Assembly: GCF_003287955.1 (NCBI RefSeq)
Contig: NZ_QMKP01000018.1
Span: 1-64,000 of the forward strand
Length of the DNA stretch: 64,000 nt
Direction: 5' to 3'
Source: Arthrobacter sp. AQ5-06
Lineage (GTDB): Bacteria > Actinomycetota > Actinomycetes > Actinomycetales > Micrococcaceae
The notes beneath the pieces are model-generated. The model was not told where the DNA came from and did not search any database. It saw only the letters and a program-made list of their open reading frames with translations. Made by a program: the position numbers and the translations under genes. Of this stretch, positions 61,982 to 64,000 are shown in pieces (the stretch's first letter is position 1; each line of letters begins with the position of its first letter).

Positions 61982-63496
61982 ATGAACGCCCCAACCCATC
62001 CGTCCATGCCGCGCCCCGACCTTAAGGATCAGGAAAACCTCAGCATCTACTGGGACAACCACCTGCGGGACGCTTTCCACGAAGCAGCACCGCACATCTA
62101 CCCGGCCATGGTCGAAGCCAGCCTGGCCCACGTCCTGATGCTGACGCGGCAGGCCATCCTGCCGCGCGCCCGGGGGGAGGTCCTGCTGAAGGGTTTGCTG
62201 GCCCTGTGGGCCAGAACCGAATCGGGCGAACAGGCGTACGCCTTCGATGGCAGCGTTGAGGATCCCTATTACTTCCTGGAGCAGCAACTCGCTGCCGAGT
62301 GCCAGATCCCAACCTCCGAACTCGACGTCCAGCTGGCCAGGAGCCGGAACGACCTCGACGCCGGCGTGTTCCGGATGGTCCTGCGGCGCCAACTGGTGGA
62401 CCAGACCGCCCTCGTGGTCCAGGCTGCCAAGGACGCGGCCGCGCAGGCCGCCGCGAACGCGGACAGCCTGGTCGTCGGCTTCACCCACCGCCGCCCCGCC
62501 CAGCCGACGACGATCGGCCACGTCCTCGCCGGTCTCTCCGAAGCGATGCTCAGCCAGGCGAAGGAGATGCTCAGCATCTATGAGGAGCTGAACGTTTCCC
62601 CGCTGGGATCTGCGGCCTTCACCGGCACCGACCTGCCGATCGACCCGGTAATGGTGGGCGAGCTGACCGGATTCGATTCAAGCTTCACGTCCAGCTACGA
62701 AGCCGTGGCGGGAGCGGAGCACTTCATGCGACTGGCCGCGGTCCAGGCCCGAGTCACCGCCACCGGCGCCCGCTTCGCCAGGGTGCTGCTCGAATGGATG
62801 ACCTTCAAATGGGTCGAAACGCCAACGGCCTACACCCAGGGGTCGTCGATCATGCCGCAGAAGAAGAACCCGGTGGTGCTCGAGCACATGGTGTCCATGG
62901 CCGGTGTCACTGCGGCGGATATGGCCGCCACCTACGCGAACATCGGCTCCGCCTGGTACGAGGACTCAAACAACGCCACGACGGACGTGCAAAAGCACCT
63001 GTGGCGCGCCGGGGAACGCGTGGTCCGCTTCATGCGGATGATGGACGGGCTGCTGCTGGACCTTCGGGTGCTCCAGTTGCCGGACCATGCGGAAATCGTC
63101 GCCTCCGGGGCCACCACCACGGCCGTTGCGGAGGCTCTCGCCGCCCGGGGCATCCCCTGGCGGGCCGCCCACGACGTCGTCGGCCGGCTGGTACGCGCCG
63201 ACGCTCCGGCAGACTGGACCGCTGACGGAGTCGCGAGGACCTTCGCGGACGCCGGCATAGACGCCACGGAAGAGCTCGTAACCACGACGCTGAGCGCCGG
63301 GCAACAGCCGGAACTGATCCTCGCCCGTACGCAGGACGGAAGTCCTGGCAGCGAGGCAGTGCGGCGCAACGCCATCGAGTCGGAACATCGCGCAGAGGCT
63401 TTCGGCGTTGAAGTCCAGCGCAGGAGGAGCCGGATAGACGCTGCCAGGGACCGGCTGATGGCAGCCGCTGCGGAGGCAGGAAGGGGACATTGGTGA
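61982..63496 (+). CDS. Argininosuccinate-lyase-like enzyme of the fumarase/aspartase superfamily
   Basis: A 504-residue lyase. The superfamily signature GSSIMPQKKNP (about residues 291-301) is exact, LARSRNDLDAGVFRM and GFTHRRPAQPTTIGH match the substrate-binding and catalytic blocks of argininosuccinate lyase. It is not next to arginine genes but in an ABC-importer operon with a kinase, so it more likely releases fumarate from an imported N-succinyl-type compound (inference). The ATG at 61982 is chosen over a GTG at 61973. Confidence 0.78.
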   Translation: MNAPTHPSMPRPDLKDQENLSIYWDNHLRDAFHEAAPHIYPAMVEASLAHVLMLTRQAILPRARGEVLLKGLLALWARTESGEQAYAFDGSVEDPYYFLEQQLAAECQIPTSELDVQLARSRNDLDAGVFRMVLRRQLVDQTALVVQAAKDAAAQAAANADSLVVGFTHRRPAQPTTIGHVLAGLSEAMLSQAKEMLSIYEELNVSPLGSAAFTGTDLPIDPVMVGELTGFDSSFTSSYEAVAGAEHFMRLAAVQARVTATGARFARVLLEWMTFKWVETPTAYTQGSSIMPQKKNPVVLEHMVSMAGVTAADMAATYANIGSAWYEDSNNATTDVQKHLWRAGERVVRFMRMMDGLLLDLRVLQLPDHAEIVASGATTTAVAEALAARGIPWRAAHDVVGRLVRADAPADWTADGVARTFADAGIDATEELVTTTLSAGQQPELILARTQDGSPGSEAVRRNAIESEHRAEAFGVEVQRRRSRIDAARDRLMAAAAEAGRGHW

Positions 63497-63699
63497 CCGA
63501 TGGAATCACCATCATCGGGAACACCAATATCGATGTTGTGGTCGCTGACACCCGGGACCTGCCCGAGCCTGGTACGGAGCGCGTGGTGTCCGCTGTCTCC
63601 ATTCGGCTGGGCCGCTCGGCAGGAAACTTCGCTGTCAGGTGCGCCGGCCTGAACTACCCCACCACCCTGGTCAGCCGGTTGGCGACGACACGTCGGTGA
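63493..63699 (+). pseudogene. PfkB-family carbohydrate kinase, N-terminal fragment
   Basis: The first about 64 residues of a ribokinase/PfkB kinase: GITIIGNTNIDVVVADTRDLPEPGTERVV and GRSAGNFAVRCAGLNYPTTLVSRLA. The GTG start overlaps the lyase stop (GTGA). Similarity ends near 63685, and transposase sequence follows, so the kinase has lost about three quarters of its length, including the catalytic Asp. Confidence 0.8.
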
Positions 63700-64000
63700 C
63701 GGTCATGGAATCGGAACTTCGGCTGCCTCGCTCGAGGCGCTGTTGCTCCGGACCCCTCGGTCTCGGCCCTGGCACATCAGCTGGGCGTGTCCTGGCATAC
63801 CGTCTGGGACGCCGTCAAGTTTGAAGCAACACGGCGCATAGCGGAGCCGGGGCGGCTTTCCGGGGTGGACGCGCTCGGTGTGGATGAGCATGTCTGGGCC
63901 CATACCGGCTGGCCCGGCACCGGGATGCTAACCGGAATCGTGGACCACACCCGCGATGTCAAGGGCGTCGTCCCCGCCAGACTGCTGTACCTTGTCCCGG
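63700..64000 (+). mobile_element. ISL3-family transposase, partial
   Basis: From about 63739 the frame reads VAPDPSVSALAHQLGVSWHTVWDAVKFEA and then LSGVDALGVDEHVWAHTG and IVDHTRDVKGVVPARLLYLVP, matching the helix-turn-helix and first DDE-Asp region of ISL3 transposases. The zinc-finger N-terminus seems missing or frameshifted, and the rest lies beyond the window. It interrupts the PfkB gene. Confidence 0.8.

Noticed and set aside
1..64000. CRISPR arrays, rRNA, tRNA and riboswitches
   Set aside because: No regularly spaced repeats, rRNA-like blocks or cloverleaf sequences were seen; no convincing riboswitch core precedes metH or the transporter operons.

Overview
The window is GC-rich actinobacterial DNA. 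The gene content (MoxR/VWA pair, histidine phosphatase next to an SCO1664-type protein, LacI-controlled sugar operons, gamma-glutamylation of amines) and the codon use suggest a soil Micrococcaceae genome close to Arthrobacter/Pseudarthrobacter. This is inference from protein resemblance. No rRNA, tRNA or CRISPR array was found.

Layout. 1-3.5 kb: decayed edge with the 3' part of an IS256-family transposase, a TetR remnant and a frameshifted, truncated metH. 3.5-16 kb: housekeeping-like genes (cytosine deaminase, two secreted phosphoesterases, GNAT, patatin, Na+/H+ antiporter with a UBP zinc finger, SCO1664/phosphomutase pair, MoxR/VWA pair). 16-23.4 kb: arabinose/arabinan module (alditol oxidase, LacI regulator, ABC importer, GH51 arabinofuranosidase) with recognisable operators. 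24.4-28.7 kb: NCS1-type permease, TetR regulator, N-carbamoylputrescine amidase and agmatine deiminase, i.e. agmatine to putrescine.

29.6-44.4 kb: a compact high-mannose N-glycan utilisation island: secreted Endo H-like GH18, GH92 and GH38 alpha-mannosidases, a GH5 beta-mannosidase-like enzyme, an ABC importer, a LacI repressor with repeated operator sites, and a ROK kinase. It is bordered by an IS3 transposase remnant on the left and a broken manA on the right, so it looks laterally acquired.

44.4-48.8 kb: IclR regulator divergent from a MatC-type dicarboxylate carrier, a CaiB/BaiF CoA-transferase and a crotonase lacking the hydratase glutamates, plausibly a (substituted) malonate route. 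49.2-56 kb: ethanolamine permease, glutamine-synthetase-like ligase, class I amidotransferase-like hydrolase, aldehyde dehydrogenase and SDR, with a divergent FadR-type regulator. Together these fit gamma-glutamyl-ethanolamide oxidation to glycine plus glutamate. 56.1-56.6 kb: gene debris. 56.7-64 kb: ROK regulator, Fbp-type ABC importer, an argininosuccinate-lyase-like enzyme and a PfkB kinase cut off by an ISL3-family transposase that runs off the window.

A near-identical hairpin (core GACGACGGCGGGA ... TCCCGCCGTCGTC) recurs four times between genes, probably a dispersed terminator-type repeat.
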